NCBI GenBank assembly: GCA_015698045.1
Contig: BLAL01000254.1
Location: 372,001-436,000 of the forward strand
Reading direction: 5' to 3'
Length of the DNA stretch: 64,000 nucleotides
Source: Rhizophagus clarus
Lineage: Eukaryota; Glomeromycota; Glomeromycetes; Glomerales; Glomeraceae
Made by a program: the position numbers and the translations under genes. A model generated the notes under the pieces. It had not been told where the DNA came from. It ran no database searches and saw only the letters and a program-made list of their open reading frames with translations. Shown one piece after another: positions 46,695 through 57,715 of the stretch (positions are counted from its first letter, which is position 1; each line of letters opens with the position of its first letter).

Positions 46695-48110
46695 ACCTCA
46701 GATAGATCGCAATTTGAATAATAGTCTTCATCATACGAATTCGGGGATACTTCGCCATACGATTCATCATCATCACAATGTTGTGACTCGTCTTCAGCGT
46801 AATTGTGAACCAGAGGAGTATGCTCATTCTCAGGTGAAGAGATAGATTGTGATTTAGACTTGGCCTAAAAAAAAAGGATCGTACCAAATTATTTGTTGAT
46901 ATGTTATTGATGACTATTTTTAACTCCTAGGATATTTATTTCAATTATCATACCTTCTCTTTGTCCAAATTATTTTCTGATTCAAAAAACGGATTGTTTT
47001 CAGCATCCGCAATTGGTTCGCTTAAACCAAATGAATGATAATGTGTTAATAACAGACATCAAAGCGAATGACGAACGTGATTAAGCTTACATGCATTGTC
47101 TCTTCTGTGGTGAGTTCTGCCGATATCTTCTCTCACGATCATCAGAATCAGATTCGTGTCTCTTATTTTTTGGGAAAGCTGAACCCTAAATGAGAGGGAA
47201 AAAAATATCAATTTACTGTGAATGCGGGAAAATGTAACCAAATACTTACGCAATTTCGTTTTTGTCCGATTATTGAATCCGAGTCCTCATCGTTCGTCTC
47301 ATCAAGCAAGTGCTGTTTAATGACTGTTTGTTGAAATTTAAGATTTTGGGAAAACGTCTCTCTTGTTGTGTTCAATATATGTCGTGTCTAAAAATGAACC
47401 CTTCAATATACTAAGAATGGATGCGATTAAGTGTAAAGTCAACTAACCTGTTCAATATTGATTTGATCCTTCAGATCGTTTAGTTTGTCCTTCTCGGATT
47501 ACATCCAAAATTTCAAATTATTGTTAGGTGCTGTCAAACAAAAAGGTCATTAAGATTTTCGAATATACCAGACAACTTACTTGTCGTATATATGCTTTTT
47601 CCTCACTATACATGTTCTCGGTTTGAAAAATTTGGTGTAATTCCCAGAAGTGTTTTATTGCTTTGGAATTTTTGTCATTCTAAAAATATTGAGAAAAATT
47701 AATAAAAAAATATAACCGGCTTGACTAGAACTGACCGTCTGAACACAAACAGAAACGCGGTTCTTTCCCACTGCCAAACAGCATTTGACAGGGTAGTTTG
47801 TGAGTATGTTGACAGTGGCTACTAACATACTAATACTATGCTCACCAACAAAAACGCGGTTCTTTCCCACTGCCAAACAGCATTTGACAGGGTAGTTGGT
47901 GAAAGAGCCAGGCAACGCAGACAATATAGTAAAATAAATAAAATCAAATTTGCCTTAAATGATCTATTCCATTTCTCCACGATTTCAGTTGAACTAGATG
48001 AGTATTCTATTATAGTATTTAGTTCTTCCTTGTAACGACGGTGCTCTGTTTTTTGATCACACAAATTGCCTTGGCGTAATCGGAATTCTAAAAATTTTAG
48101 AAGCGAAATC
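46695..48110 (-). pseudogene. Multi-exon coiled-coil gene truncated by the hAT element
   Basis: On the minus strand successive exons with GT–AG borders read 'QKTEHRRYKEELNTIIEYSS' (about 48090-47940) and 'HFWELHQIFQTENMYSEEKA' (about 47680-47583). Then come 'EKDKLNDLKDQINIEQ', 'KFQQTVIKQHLLDETNDEDS' (47390-47250), 'RHESDSDDRERRYRQNSPQK' (47190-47092), 'SEPIADAENNPFFESENNLD' and an acidic 'AEDESQHCDDDESYGEVSPN' exon ending 'CDLSE' right at the hAT terminus (46694). It is charged, coiled-coil-prone and without known domain. The 3' end is missing. It may be the partner gene of another transposon; that is a guess. Confidence 0.45.
47754..47898. repeat. 94-bp tandem duplication
   Basis: 'CGCGGTTCTTTCCCACTGCC' with the following ~30 bases ('AAACAGCATTTGACAGGGTA') occurs near 47756 and again near 47850, nearly identical. 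The copies lie in an intron or frame of the minus-strand gene and make its shadow frame internally repetitive. High identity implies a recent event. Confidence 0.8.
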
Positions 48111-49252
48111 ACATATGATCGCGATTTTCATCCTTTTCATAGCACGCGCGTGACAAATTGTCACGCCGATCACTTTTGCCAAGACTTTATTATTGATTTT
48201 AATTAACTAGAAAATGCTAAAGAAGCAAGTAAAATGTATGATGCTATCAAAGAGGGAGGGAATACGCGGATCCTAGGCCATTTAATGCGAGTCCCAGCAT
48301 CAAGTTATTTCTTTGCTCTCTTACATTTACGAAAAGTATTTGTTTATACAATAACGATTTACACTTACCATCACGATTCATTTTCACATAATTCCATATA
48401 CAAGATATTTATTGCTTAATTTTTTTCTGCATTATCACCGTTACGATACTGCGCAAAGTTTTAAGAATTCGGCACGTGATGATGTTTAAATTTTTTGATG
48501 CACTGTGCCAGACTTTTGCTGTGCCGTTGCATGTGACAAGATTCATGTGAATAATTTCACTGCGACTATTATACGCATGATGATGATCAGTGATTTTTTC
48601 GGCAATCAAAATGCCGATATATAGTAAGAAAAGTAATATGTCTGTTTTATTTTGGGACATCTATAGAGGAGGAAAAATAGATTAACATTGTGATGACATG
48701 TTTCAAGAAGCTAATCGAGCAATAAAACCAACCTACCTTATTATAACTTTGCGGAATATGCAAGTTTGTTTTGATTGTTGAATAATTGTAAGTTTTATTT
48801 TGTTTGAATTTTGCCTTAGTTGTGCAAGAGATAAAAGAGTTCACTAACTGGGACATCACCTTTTTATATGATTCGCAGGATCGATTTTGGAATATGCTTT
48901 TGGGAGAATTACGTTAATATGATTGCATCACAAAAATCTGATCAATGCGCATAATTATACATTGCTTTCATTACTATTCACAAATCTATCAATGGCCAAA
49001 AAAGGAATTTTGTTTTATTATGTATAATGGATAATGCTATAGTACCCCTGGTCTCCTATTACATTTTATAAGATCGAGATATAGTATGTAAATCGGTAGA
49101 TTAAGAGGCGCAATTTCCATTCTTGTCTCATTCTAACAACAGGGACATAAGATTGACTTGCGTGACACAATTCAAAGATTCGTAATATATGTATTATGCC
49201 AGAACCTTCTGGAAAAAGTCAAACATCATTACCAGATTAATTATTTTTTGAT
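48111..49252. other. Spacer with a possible isolated exon
   Basis: On the plus strand about 48209-48332 is open between an AG and a GT and reads 'KEASKMYDAIKEGGNTRIL' then 'GHLMRVPASSYFFALLHL', protein-like in composition but unrecognised. The rest of the interval shows no gene. The last 8 bases before 49261 belong to the hAT duplication. Confidence 0.3.
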
Positions 49253-49260
49253 CTAAAACC
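49253..49260. repeat. hAT 8-bp target-site duplication, left copy
   Basis: CTAAAACC here and at 63718-63725 directly flank the 14.46-kb hAT element. Confidence 0.92.
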
Positions 49261-49787
49261 TAAGGTTGCTTGCCGAAACTAGTGAGTTTCGGCATGCCGA
49301 AACTGCCGAAACTGGTGAAACTAGGTTTCGGCAAGCAGCCAAAAATGCCGAAATGCCGAAACTGCTGAAACTGCCGAAATGCCAAAACAGTTTCGGCATT
49401 TTGGCATAGTTTCGGCATAATATATATTAATACTTTAATATAGTTTCGGCATAGTTTCATTTTTCTAATAATGTAATTAGTGTAACAAAATAAAATTCAG
49501 CCACCACATGACACACAACCAATCATATCTGACGGTCATTCAGGAAATGATCTGACATCATTAATATCAAAGATAATCAGTTACTTTTCGTCCTTTAACT
49601 CCTTTAACTCCTTTTTTTATTTATCATTTTACTGTTATAATCCCCAATTGTTACGGCTATACCTTGAAATTTGAACCAAATCATATGATTATCTGTTATG
49701 GATTTTTTAAATTACTTCGTGTTTGCCTTGCATTACTTTTTTTACTTAAACACGTACAAAATAAAAAAACTTTATACACATTTCAAT

Positions 49788-51214
49788 ATGACCAGCACTT
49801 TAGACTTAGAAAAAAATAAAAATAAAGGTGGTAGGCCTCCCAGCTCTACCTGGAAGGATGCTATTAGAGGAAATCCCGTTGGTTCAGGAAAATATCATGC
49901 CACTTGTAAATATTGTAATTTTTCATGGTCACGAGGTGATATATCAAAACTTGAAGAGCACTTTGCGAACCACTGCTCGGAAGCTCCAGGACCCATTGTT
50001 AGAAAATATTTGAATAAAATATTAGAGCGTGAAGATAAAGTTAATAAAAAAAGAAAAATTGTTGGGAGTAATCAGTTAAATATTACAGACTACCATGATT
50101 CCACAAAAATTCCTGATGGTAGAGTAACTAGGATTAATCGTGCCTTGGCTAAATTTTTCGTTGCATGTGGTATTTCATTCCGGATAGTCGAGCACCCTTT
50201 TTTTATTAACTTTGTAAAGGAGCTTAATTCTTCGTATGAGCTGCCAACCAGAAAATTTTTGTCAGATCAGTTACTTGAGCGGGAATTATCAATGGTGAAC
50301 TCAACTGTCACATCCGTCATTGAAAATGGAGCTAATTTGACTTTAGGTTTTTAATACTTTTTTTATACTTTTTTAAAACAATATTCTTAATGTGTTTTTA
50401 AGTAATAATATTAATATTAATATAATTTAGCGTTCGATGGTTGGACGTCCCTCACTCATCGTTCTATATGGAATTTTGTTATTATGACTCCATCGAGAGA
50501 AGAGTATTTGTATAAACTTCAAGATTTGTCAGAACATTCGCATACAGGTAATTACGTAGCCGAAGTGATTGGAGAAATAATTGAAAGGATCGGCCCGAAT
50601 AAAATATTGGCTATTGTGTCCGATAATGCCTCAAACGTTCGGAATGCACGCAAAATTATTGAAGAGAAATACCCTAACATCAAAAACGTACGATGTATAG
50701 CACATGCGGTCAATCTTATCGCGTGTGATATACTTAAAGAAAGTTTTGGAGATCGTTTATTACGAAAAGTTAATACATTAGCTTCATTTTTTAAAAATTC
50801 CCATCAAGCTGGAGCCAAACTCACACAACTCATCAAAGAGAATAGTATTCATGGAGGAGGCATTAAGTTATATTGTAAGACGCGATGGACAACGGCTAGC
50901 GAATCAGTAGATTCGGTAATTAGGTTGGAACCAGTACTAGAACAAATTATTACTAATGAAAGTAATTTGTTGAACGATAAGGTCAAACGTGTTATCCAAA
51001 CACGGAATTTTTTTTCCGATTTACGAATTCTTTCATTCGTTTTAAATCCATTGAGAAAAGCCGTCTTGGCTTTAGAATCAAGATCAGCGTCGCTTGGAGA
51101 TTGTTTTTTAAGTTTGATAAGACTATCAGCAGTTTTGAAACAATTACCCAAATCATTTAATCAAAACTTCTGTAACCATTGTTTCAACGTGATGAACGAA
51201 AGATTCAAAGACAT
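49788..51214 (+). pseudogene. hAT transposase, N-terminal part (interrupted by insertion)
   Basis: Exon 1 is 49788-50346 and exon 2 starts at 50431. The start ATG precedes 'GGRPPSSTWKD' and a BED finger ('CKYCNFSWSRG...HFANHC'). Exon joining gives 'ANLTLAFDGWTSLTHRSIW' (first catalytic Asp), then 'ILAIVSDNASNVRNA' (second), 'VRCIAHAVNLIACDI' and 'LYCKTRWTTASES'. The frame runs without lesion to 'NERFKD' at 51214, where the 9.69-kb insertion begins. The rest of the protein resumes at 60909. Apart from the insertion this gene looks undamaged, so the break is young. Confidence 0.92.
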
Positions 51215-51420
51215 CAGGAAATTTTATAGGGCGAAAAATTGCGTAAGTTTACGATTTTGTAAGTTTACGAAAGTTTATGGCATAATATTTCGAAAAATTT
51301 CGAAATATTACATAAGTTTACAATTTCGTAAGATTTATGTGATATTACGGTCAAAATATTACGCAAGTTTTCAATATCGTAAGATTTACGCAATATTACG
51401 GTCAAAATATTCTGCAAATT

Positions 51421-51870
51421 TACGAAACTGTAAACCTGCGTAATATTACGGTTGAAATATTTCGAAAATTTACGAGACTGTAAACCTGCGTAATATTACA
51501 GTTAAAATATTTCGAAAATTTACGAGACTGTAAACCTGCGTAATATTACGGTTGAAATATTTCGAAAATTTACGAGACTGTAAACCTGCGTAATATTACG
51601 GTTAAAATATTTCGAAAATTTACGAGACTGTAAACCTGCGTAATATTACGGTTAAAATATTTCGAAAATTTACGAGACTGTAAACCTGCGTAATATTACG
51701 GTTGAAATATTTCGAAAATTTACGAGACTGTAAACCTGCGTAATATTACGGTTGAAATATTTCGAAAATTTACGAGACTGTAAACCTGCGTAATATTACG
51801 GTTAAAATATTTCGAAAATTTACGAGACTGTAAACCTGCGTAATATTACGGTTAAAATATTTCGAAAATT
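51421..51870. repeat. 50-bp subterminal tandem array (9 copies)
   Basis: The unit 'TACGAGACTGTAAACCTGCG' + 'TAATATTACGGTTGAAATAT' + 'TTCGAAAATT' is repeated nine times at exactly 50 bp (starts 51421, 51471 ... 51821), with only G/A alternation in 'GTTGAAA/GTTAAAA'. Each unit holds the perfect 12-bp palindrome CGTAATATTACG. The subterminal position in a CACTA-like element suggests binding sites for the transposase or the partner protein. Confidence 0.92.
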
Positions 51871-52138
51871 TAATATTACTATTCGATCGTTAAAGCTGCG
51901 TATGCAGTAGAACGTATACAAGGGGCATGTGATACTATTGAATAATCAAAAATAATATAAACACCTTTTCTTTTATATAAACACCTTTTTTTTTAAGTTT
52001 GGGAAAACAAATTTATTTTTATTTACGAATTTTTTATTATTTACAATTTTTATGTTAAAATTAAAGTAAATTCTAATTTTTATTATAACTTAATAAAAAA
52101 ATACACATTTGATACTTGTTCGCTACTATTTTATAAAA

Positions 52139-52240
52139 TAGTACCCAGGCTGTACGGCGTGGACGTCAGTATCAGTCACAGCCCAAAAAAAACGTGAGTC
52201 TCCAGCCGATATTTGGTACGGACTGGGCCTAGCTACTCAC
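52139..52240 (+). ncRNA. Candidate structured RNA block, copy B
   Basis: Outer stem GTGAGT (52194-52199)/ACTCAC (52235-52240) encloses CCAGCCG paired with CGG-A-CTGG. Upstream, GGCTGT/ACAGCC encloses GGCG-TGGA-CGTC. The block is better conserved between copies than the coding exons. It is transcribed, if at all, antisense to the Myb/SANT gene, as a G·U pair in copy A fits this strand. No known family is recognised. Confidence 0.35.
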
Positions 52241-52268
52241 TTAATAAATAATAAAAAAATAAAAATAA

Positions 52269-52892
52269 TTATCTTCTACGATACGTAGGTAAGTTTCTCC
52301 TTCTCCTACGATCATCACGCGTGACTAAAATTGATCAAATTTATCAAATTTAAAACATGAACGTAAATATTAATTATAAATTTTATTATAGTATAATTAC
52401 CCGGCCTCTCCCAAAATCTCGTTCTAAATTCGCGATAATATCTTTGGCCGGTACGCGTCCACAGCCGCCGCCCAGGGTTACCATTACGATAAAGGACATA
52501 GTTCTAAATATCAAAATCAGTTGAATATTCGATAAATACATTTAATTTATATGAATGTAATTTTATTTATTTACTTACATGGTAATCCCTGACGAGGTTC
52601 CTCCACTTTTGGCTGCACTGTTGCCCAGAAACCCTCGTTCGAAATATTCTATTTATTCTGATTCAATTAAATGGATTGGTTAATTTGAATTTAAATTCTT
52701 TCTTAAAGAAATTATAGATATTAGTCATATGAACCTATTGGCAACAGAGTCCCAAAAATCATAGCGGCTTCTACCATTAATATTGTGGTAGGCGCGGTTT
52801 CTGTCTCGGCGTATGTCAACAAGTTCGTCCATCATAGCCCAGTTCCAATGGACGTTATAGTGGGAACGACGTGAACGTGTGTGGCGAGGCAT
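52269..52892 (-). CDS. Myb/SANT-like (trihelix-type) DNA-binding protein, repeat-borne, copy B
   Basis: Four exons on the minus strand: 52892-52735, 52648-52579, 52503-52401 and 52324-52269, all with GT–AG borders and consistent phases, giving 128 aa. A basic start ('MPRHTRSRRSH') is followed by 'WAMMDELVDIRRDRNRAY' and 'RSRYDFWDSVANR'. The second exon has 'GQQCSQKWRNLVRDYH'. This W...L...R...FW..(I/V)A...QC..KW.NL..(D/K)Y pattern is that of the Myb/SANT-like (trihelix) fold. The rest is Arg-rich ('GQRYYREFRTRFWER') and ends 'RRRRRNLPTYRRR'. The same C-terminus is kept in copies A and C, suggesting past selection. It probably binds DNA in the nucleus; the target is unknown. Confidence 0.7.
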
Positions 52893-53269
52893 TATTAGTT
52901 TAGATTTGATTTTTATAATTTGATTTTGGGATGAGTAAAAATTTGAAAGAAAGTCGTAAAATGTCACTTTAAATAAAATTTGAACAATACCTCTTTGGTT
53001 TGATTTTATTTCTCGTTTCAATTAAATTTAATTTATTACACTTTTCATCATTAAACATATTAATTAAATCATGTACATGTTTAATTGTTTTAAATATAAA
53101 TATCAATATATCATATTTAAAAATAAAACAATTTATTATTAGCACATTCTATTGAATTTTAAATATTTCGCATACATTTCTTAAAAAAATTAATTTTTTT
53201 TAATCAATTTAATTAAAAATAATTAAATATTTTGCGTACATTTCTTAAAAAAATCATAAAAAAAATCTT

Positions 53270-53480
53270 GTACATCGTACATACAATTACTAAATATCAT
53301 CCCCTTGTGATAAATAAAAAATTACGCAACACAAATTCAACACAAATTCAACACAAATTTAACAAATTTAACGAAATTTGGCCAAAATTAATAATTTTTT
53401 ACCAGAATTATCAACACAAATTGAACACAAATTTCAGTCACGATTTATTTATGTCACACCCGCGTTGTTAATAATTAAAT
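53270..53480. repeat. Long inverted repeat flanking the Plavaka core, left arm
   Basis: From 'CTAAATATCATCCCC' through the 'AACACAAATTC' units and 'ACCAGAATTATCAACACAAA' to 'CGATTTATTTATGTCACACC'. It pairs with 59205-59430 in inverted orientation over about 200 bp at high identity, including the inner 'CACACCCG'/'CGGGTGTG'. It could be the true terminal repeat of an inner transposon or two inverted copies of the dispersed repeat. Confidence 0.8.
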
Positions 53481-53580
53481 AAATAAATCTGCATTTTATT
53501 TATGATATGCAAAACGTGACCATAAATTCTTTTAAGGATATAATTTTATTAAAATAAATCAAAACTCCTATATCAAGTGA

Positions 53581-56566
53581 CTAAAAAATATATTTATTTA
53601 CGAAATATTCATTTTGTTTATCAAATCGGGGTACTATGTGAACGACACCATGTATAGACTCTATAGCTACAAAGTTATATAATTCTATCAATTTTAAGTG
53701 AGGACATCCATATAAATATGGGTTCCTTTTAGATTTAAAATCGTACCATTGAATTAATGCGAGATTTAGCGGTGGGTCTGTTAATACTTCTGCTAACAAT
53801 AAGGCCTATAAATAATAAATATTTATTAATACTTTTATAATAAATTATTACATAAATTGGAAAAATACCTGTCCATAACAAAGTCCTTTGTCTGATATAT
53901 AATCATTTGATTCTTCAGAATCCATTGAAATAGCTATGTCGCTAAACCATACTTTATTATGATACCTGTTTGTGGCACGCATTATGGCACCATTTTCCAG
54001 TGTTACCGATCCGTATATGTTTATTCGGGTTTCACCAATAATTGTGAAACCATCAAGTAAATCTAGATATGAATCCAGACAACTTATAAATCTAGCAAAA
54101 CCAGTCTGCATTTTATTGTCTACGGAATCTTTTTTTTCATTAAAAAATGTATTTGCATCTTGTAAAGAGAATTCAAAGAGTCTTGCAGAAAATTTACAAG
54201 TGCGAGGTGTTTTTGCCGGATTCACTGAATGTTGAGACATTCTAATAGATATTGCTTGACGTTTTATCTATTAATTTAATTTCCATCTTAATATAATAAA
54301 TATATACAATAAATAAAATTTTCAAATACTTACAGTTCGTAAAAGCTGAGGTTCGACATCTTTTTTATTGCTAATTCGGTAGGGTATTTTAACGAAATAT
54401 TTGTGAAGACTTTCGTAAGTTTCTGTAGTATAGCCATTTATTGCGCCATAAGATCGTATTGAGTCAATAATATGATAAACCCATGAATGCAATTTAGGTA
54501 ACTTCAAATTGGAAGGAGAAACAAATTTAAAAGCCTTGACAAACATCCGGGCCCATCTATGTATTGCATCCTAAAATTTAAATGTTAATTTAATTTATTT
54601 AATTTAAATTTTCAATTTTACTAAAATTTTAATACATACATTAAATTTCTCCAAGTCACTTTCACTAAATTCTTCATATCTACTTAAAATATACATTTCA
54701 TTCCAATATTCGTACAATTTCGTAAGATCATCATTATTTACAAAATTATCTACTTCGTTATTATTTTCATCATATAAATTATCAATAACAAATATCATGA
54801 CTTTCATCAAACTTCGATATTCACTAGCAGTTAATCTTGCAATTGACTGCAGTCCATTGGAAAAAATTTTAATACCGGGAAAACGTGGAATTGCTGCTAG
54901 ACGGCGATCTACTTCTTCAACTAATTTATTACCATTAACATGTTGCGATTTTAAGATATCGCACGTGAAGATAATTTGATAACGAAATAATCCTAAATCT
55001 AAATGATGCATTCTGTCAGGAACGGTAGCCAAGTAGATATTTATATTCCTTGATAATATAAATATTTATAATTAATATATATATATGTTATTATAATTAT
55101 TTCTACTTTTGCATACTTACGGTAAATCCCAAAAAAAATTATGTACAGATTCTATGCAAACAGATCTTTGTGTATCATTTTCAAAATTTTTACGCATTTC
55201 ATCATGAGTTCTTAGTATTACATCGTTAACCGATAAGTCTATATTTGCAAGATTTTCCCTTTTAACTAAACAGGAGTGACATGGAAGGTTTGAATTGGAG
55301 GATTTATAAACTAAACAAAAACTTGCAGCCTCCGGCCAATCTGCAATAATAGTTGAAACTCTAGGATAAAACCAGGTATTTTCATTATTTATAAAAAGGT
55401 CTATACCATCTTTTAATAAAATAATTGGTTCTAGTAAATGACGTAAAGATTTATGAAAGGTATCACGAACCAGATCTTTATTTGCAGCTTCTAAAATTGG
55501 TAAATATCCCAAAAGTTGCTTTGCATCCTGTTTATTACGACGCCATATTGGGATATTACCTAATGTAATATATATTGGATGCAATTGACTTTTTCCTAAT
55601 GTATCTGTAGTTGTTGCATCTGAATATAAAATAATTGATAATAATTTGGAACCAGTAGGTAAGGATTCTTGCGTAGTTTTCCACCATTTTCCAGTGTTTT
55701 GTTCACTGTAAATACTTTCTCTATTATACTATAAAATAATATAAATAAATTAAAATAAATATTATTTAGATTATTGAATTAACTAATATTTACTATTTAC
55801 CTCATAGTTTTCGTAAGATAGCGCAAAATTTTGTGTTATGTCAGGAACAGTTAAGATATTTTTGATGCACTGTATTAAGTTTTGATAATAAAGAAAATAA
55901 TCTTTATCCTCATGTTTTGTTATAAGAACTTTACTAAATTCTAAATTAGAAAACTTCATATTATTCATAAATGCTCGTCCCTGTTCGATATTTTTTGGTA
56001 ATGGTGATTCTGTAAGATTTGAATGTTTATTAAAAAAACGTATTATTTCATTACCACCTTTATTGTTTATTTTATATTTCGTTACTAATAACATTAGATC
56101 TTTATAAGCATCATTAGGAAATTCTGTGCAAGTTTTGGTATTGAGATTTTTGGGTTCTTCAAAAATTTCAGGCTCTTCAGATGAATCTAATATATTTTCA
56201 AAGTTACTATCTTCAAGGCTCATCTCTGATATTGCACTTCCAATACTGTCAAATGACATATTTTGTACATCATTATCATCATCCACCTAAAATTATAAAC
56301 CAAATGAGTTAGTATAATTTGAGCTTTTTCTTGAGAGCTTTAAAAAGAATAATCTGAAATAACATAATTACCTCAACTTTATCATTTTCATATTCACTAC
56401 TTAGATTACTTCTTGTATCCATTTCACTGCTATATTTTTCACTATCATTATTATCATCATCTTCTTCTACTTCTACTTCTACATTTTTTAAGCATTTTTG
56501 GGCGTGTTGAGTATATGCAAAGCGTTGACTGAATATTCGCATACAAAGGGGGCATTTGAAACTCAT
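53581..56566 (-). CDS. Plavaka-type (CACTA superfamily) transposase, apparently intact
   Basis: Seven exons on the minus strand can be traced with GT–AG borders: about 56566-56372, 56285-55802, 55732-55121, 55036-54640, 54573-54334, 54269-53869 and 53807-53581, roughly 850 aa with no internal stop. It begins with a C2H2 finger ('CPLCMRIFSQRFAYTQHAQK') and an acidic linker. The catalytic region contains 'LYSDATTTD', 'HPIYITLGNIP', 'LLGYLPILEA', 'IIADWPEAASFCLVYKS' and a 'LPCHSCLVKREN' knuckle. Then come 'VPDRMHHLDLGLFRYQI' and 'LHSWVYHIIDSIRSYGAING'. These follow the order of fungal Plavaka transposases. It is expected to excise and insert elements with matching ends. The C-terminal exons vary among relatives and are less certain. 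Confidence 0.85.
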
Positions 56567-57715
56567 GTTGCTAAATTAACGCGTCAAATTTGATGAAAAG
56601 TATCAATTCACTATTCAATTTATATGAGATTTTGTGTGCTAATAAAATTATATTTCATTGTAAAAATTTATGAATTAATTGAATGGATTACAATTGATTG
56701 AGTTATTTGAATAGATACGACTACGCAAATTTACGCATTAATGAATGGAACTGGCTGTAAGAATCTGGTGGCTAATATCGCGGAATCATTCGCAAATTTA
56801 CGCATTATAGCAAAATTTAAAATATGCGAAACACTCAGCAATTTTGCTGCCAGGAACTTGCCGAGTTCGTGGGCTGGCAAATCTAAAAATAAATGTAACA
56901 AGTCTATGATGTAACATATAAATATTGTTTATTATTTTGTTTACTATTTCAACTTGCCGGCAACCTGTCAACCCGCGAACCTGACAGCAAAAGTGCTGAA
57001 TGTTTCGCATATTTTGAATTTGCTGTAACGGGCTGTAAGAATCCGGATGGCTAATACGGCTTATTCAATCGGCTAATCATCTGATAATCAGCCGCAAATT
57101 TATTGGCTTAACACATTTTACAATAATGGACGGATGATCAGCCACAAATTTATGCGATAATCAGTTATAAGCGTTCAAGATCACTATCAATCTGATTAGC
57201 CAAATGAGTTCACTGGCTGCAACTTTTTTTTTGCCATGCATACAAAGCCCCAACATGTGTAACATCTTATTTTTTTATAAATGGGTGTTGATTAATACTT
57301 CGATTGTACTATATGCTTTTACGAGAGTTTTTTTAAAAATTCTCTCATGAAAGTGTTACAATTTTTTTTTCGTAATATCACGATGCAAAATTTTTGCATT
57401 AGTTCATTCATTTTTCGTAATATTTCGCATTAGTTTATCCATTTTTCGCAATATTTCGCAAGTTTTTTTTCTTTTTTAGTATAGAATGGCGGAAATGACG
57501 TTATGACAGCTTGCCTCCTTTTTCTGAACATCTGGTTCATGTATTTCCCCTTTTTCGTATTTTTAGTTCCTCATTTTCAAATTTCTGGTTCATGTCTTTC
57601 CCCTTTTTCTCATATTTTTCTCCTTTCGTATTTCTAGTTCCTCTTCAAATTTCTAGTAATATCTTTTTCTCCTTTTCGAGTTTAGTTCATATCTCCTCCC
57701 TCACATATTATCCCG
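56567..57715. promoter_or_regulatory. Divergent intergenic region with inverted repeat
   Basis: The 1.15-kb gap between the transposase start (minus) and partner gene start (plus). It includes repeated 'CGCAAATTTACGCATTA' words (about 56725 and 56788), and after 57360 'CGTAATATTTCGCA' words matching the element's subterminal motif. At 56809-57024 is an inverted repeat whose arms share 'AATATGCGAAACAYTCAGCA' and 'TTTTGCTGYCAGG'. Pyrimidine-rich sequence precedes the partner gene ATG. Motif sharing with the ends suggests autoregulation by the transposase or partner protein (inference). Confidence 0.45.

Larger units (their letters stand above)
52080..53460 (-). repeat. Myb/SANT-carrying repeat, copy B (intact gene)
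   Basis: This aligns with copies A and C. From left: the 'GATACTTGTTCGCTAC' end, the 20-bp perfect palindrome 'TACTATTTTATAAAATAGTA' (52125-52144), the structured block, the gene (minus), its 5' flank and the 'AACACAAATTCAACAC' units ending 'CGATTTATTTATGT'. It lies inside the Plavaka-like element. The terminal ~200 bp reappear inverted at 59205-59430. Confidence 0.8.

Noticed and set aside
51421-51870. CRISPR-like array
   Set aside because: Units are contiguous 50-bp tandem copies with no unique spacers, in a eukaryotic transposon end.
52139-52240. Hammerhead or other self-cleaving ribozyme, or tRNA, in the structured block
   Set aside because: The conserved hammerhead core (CUGANGA/GAAA) and tRNA promoter boxes are not present; only hairpins can be supported.
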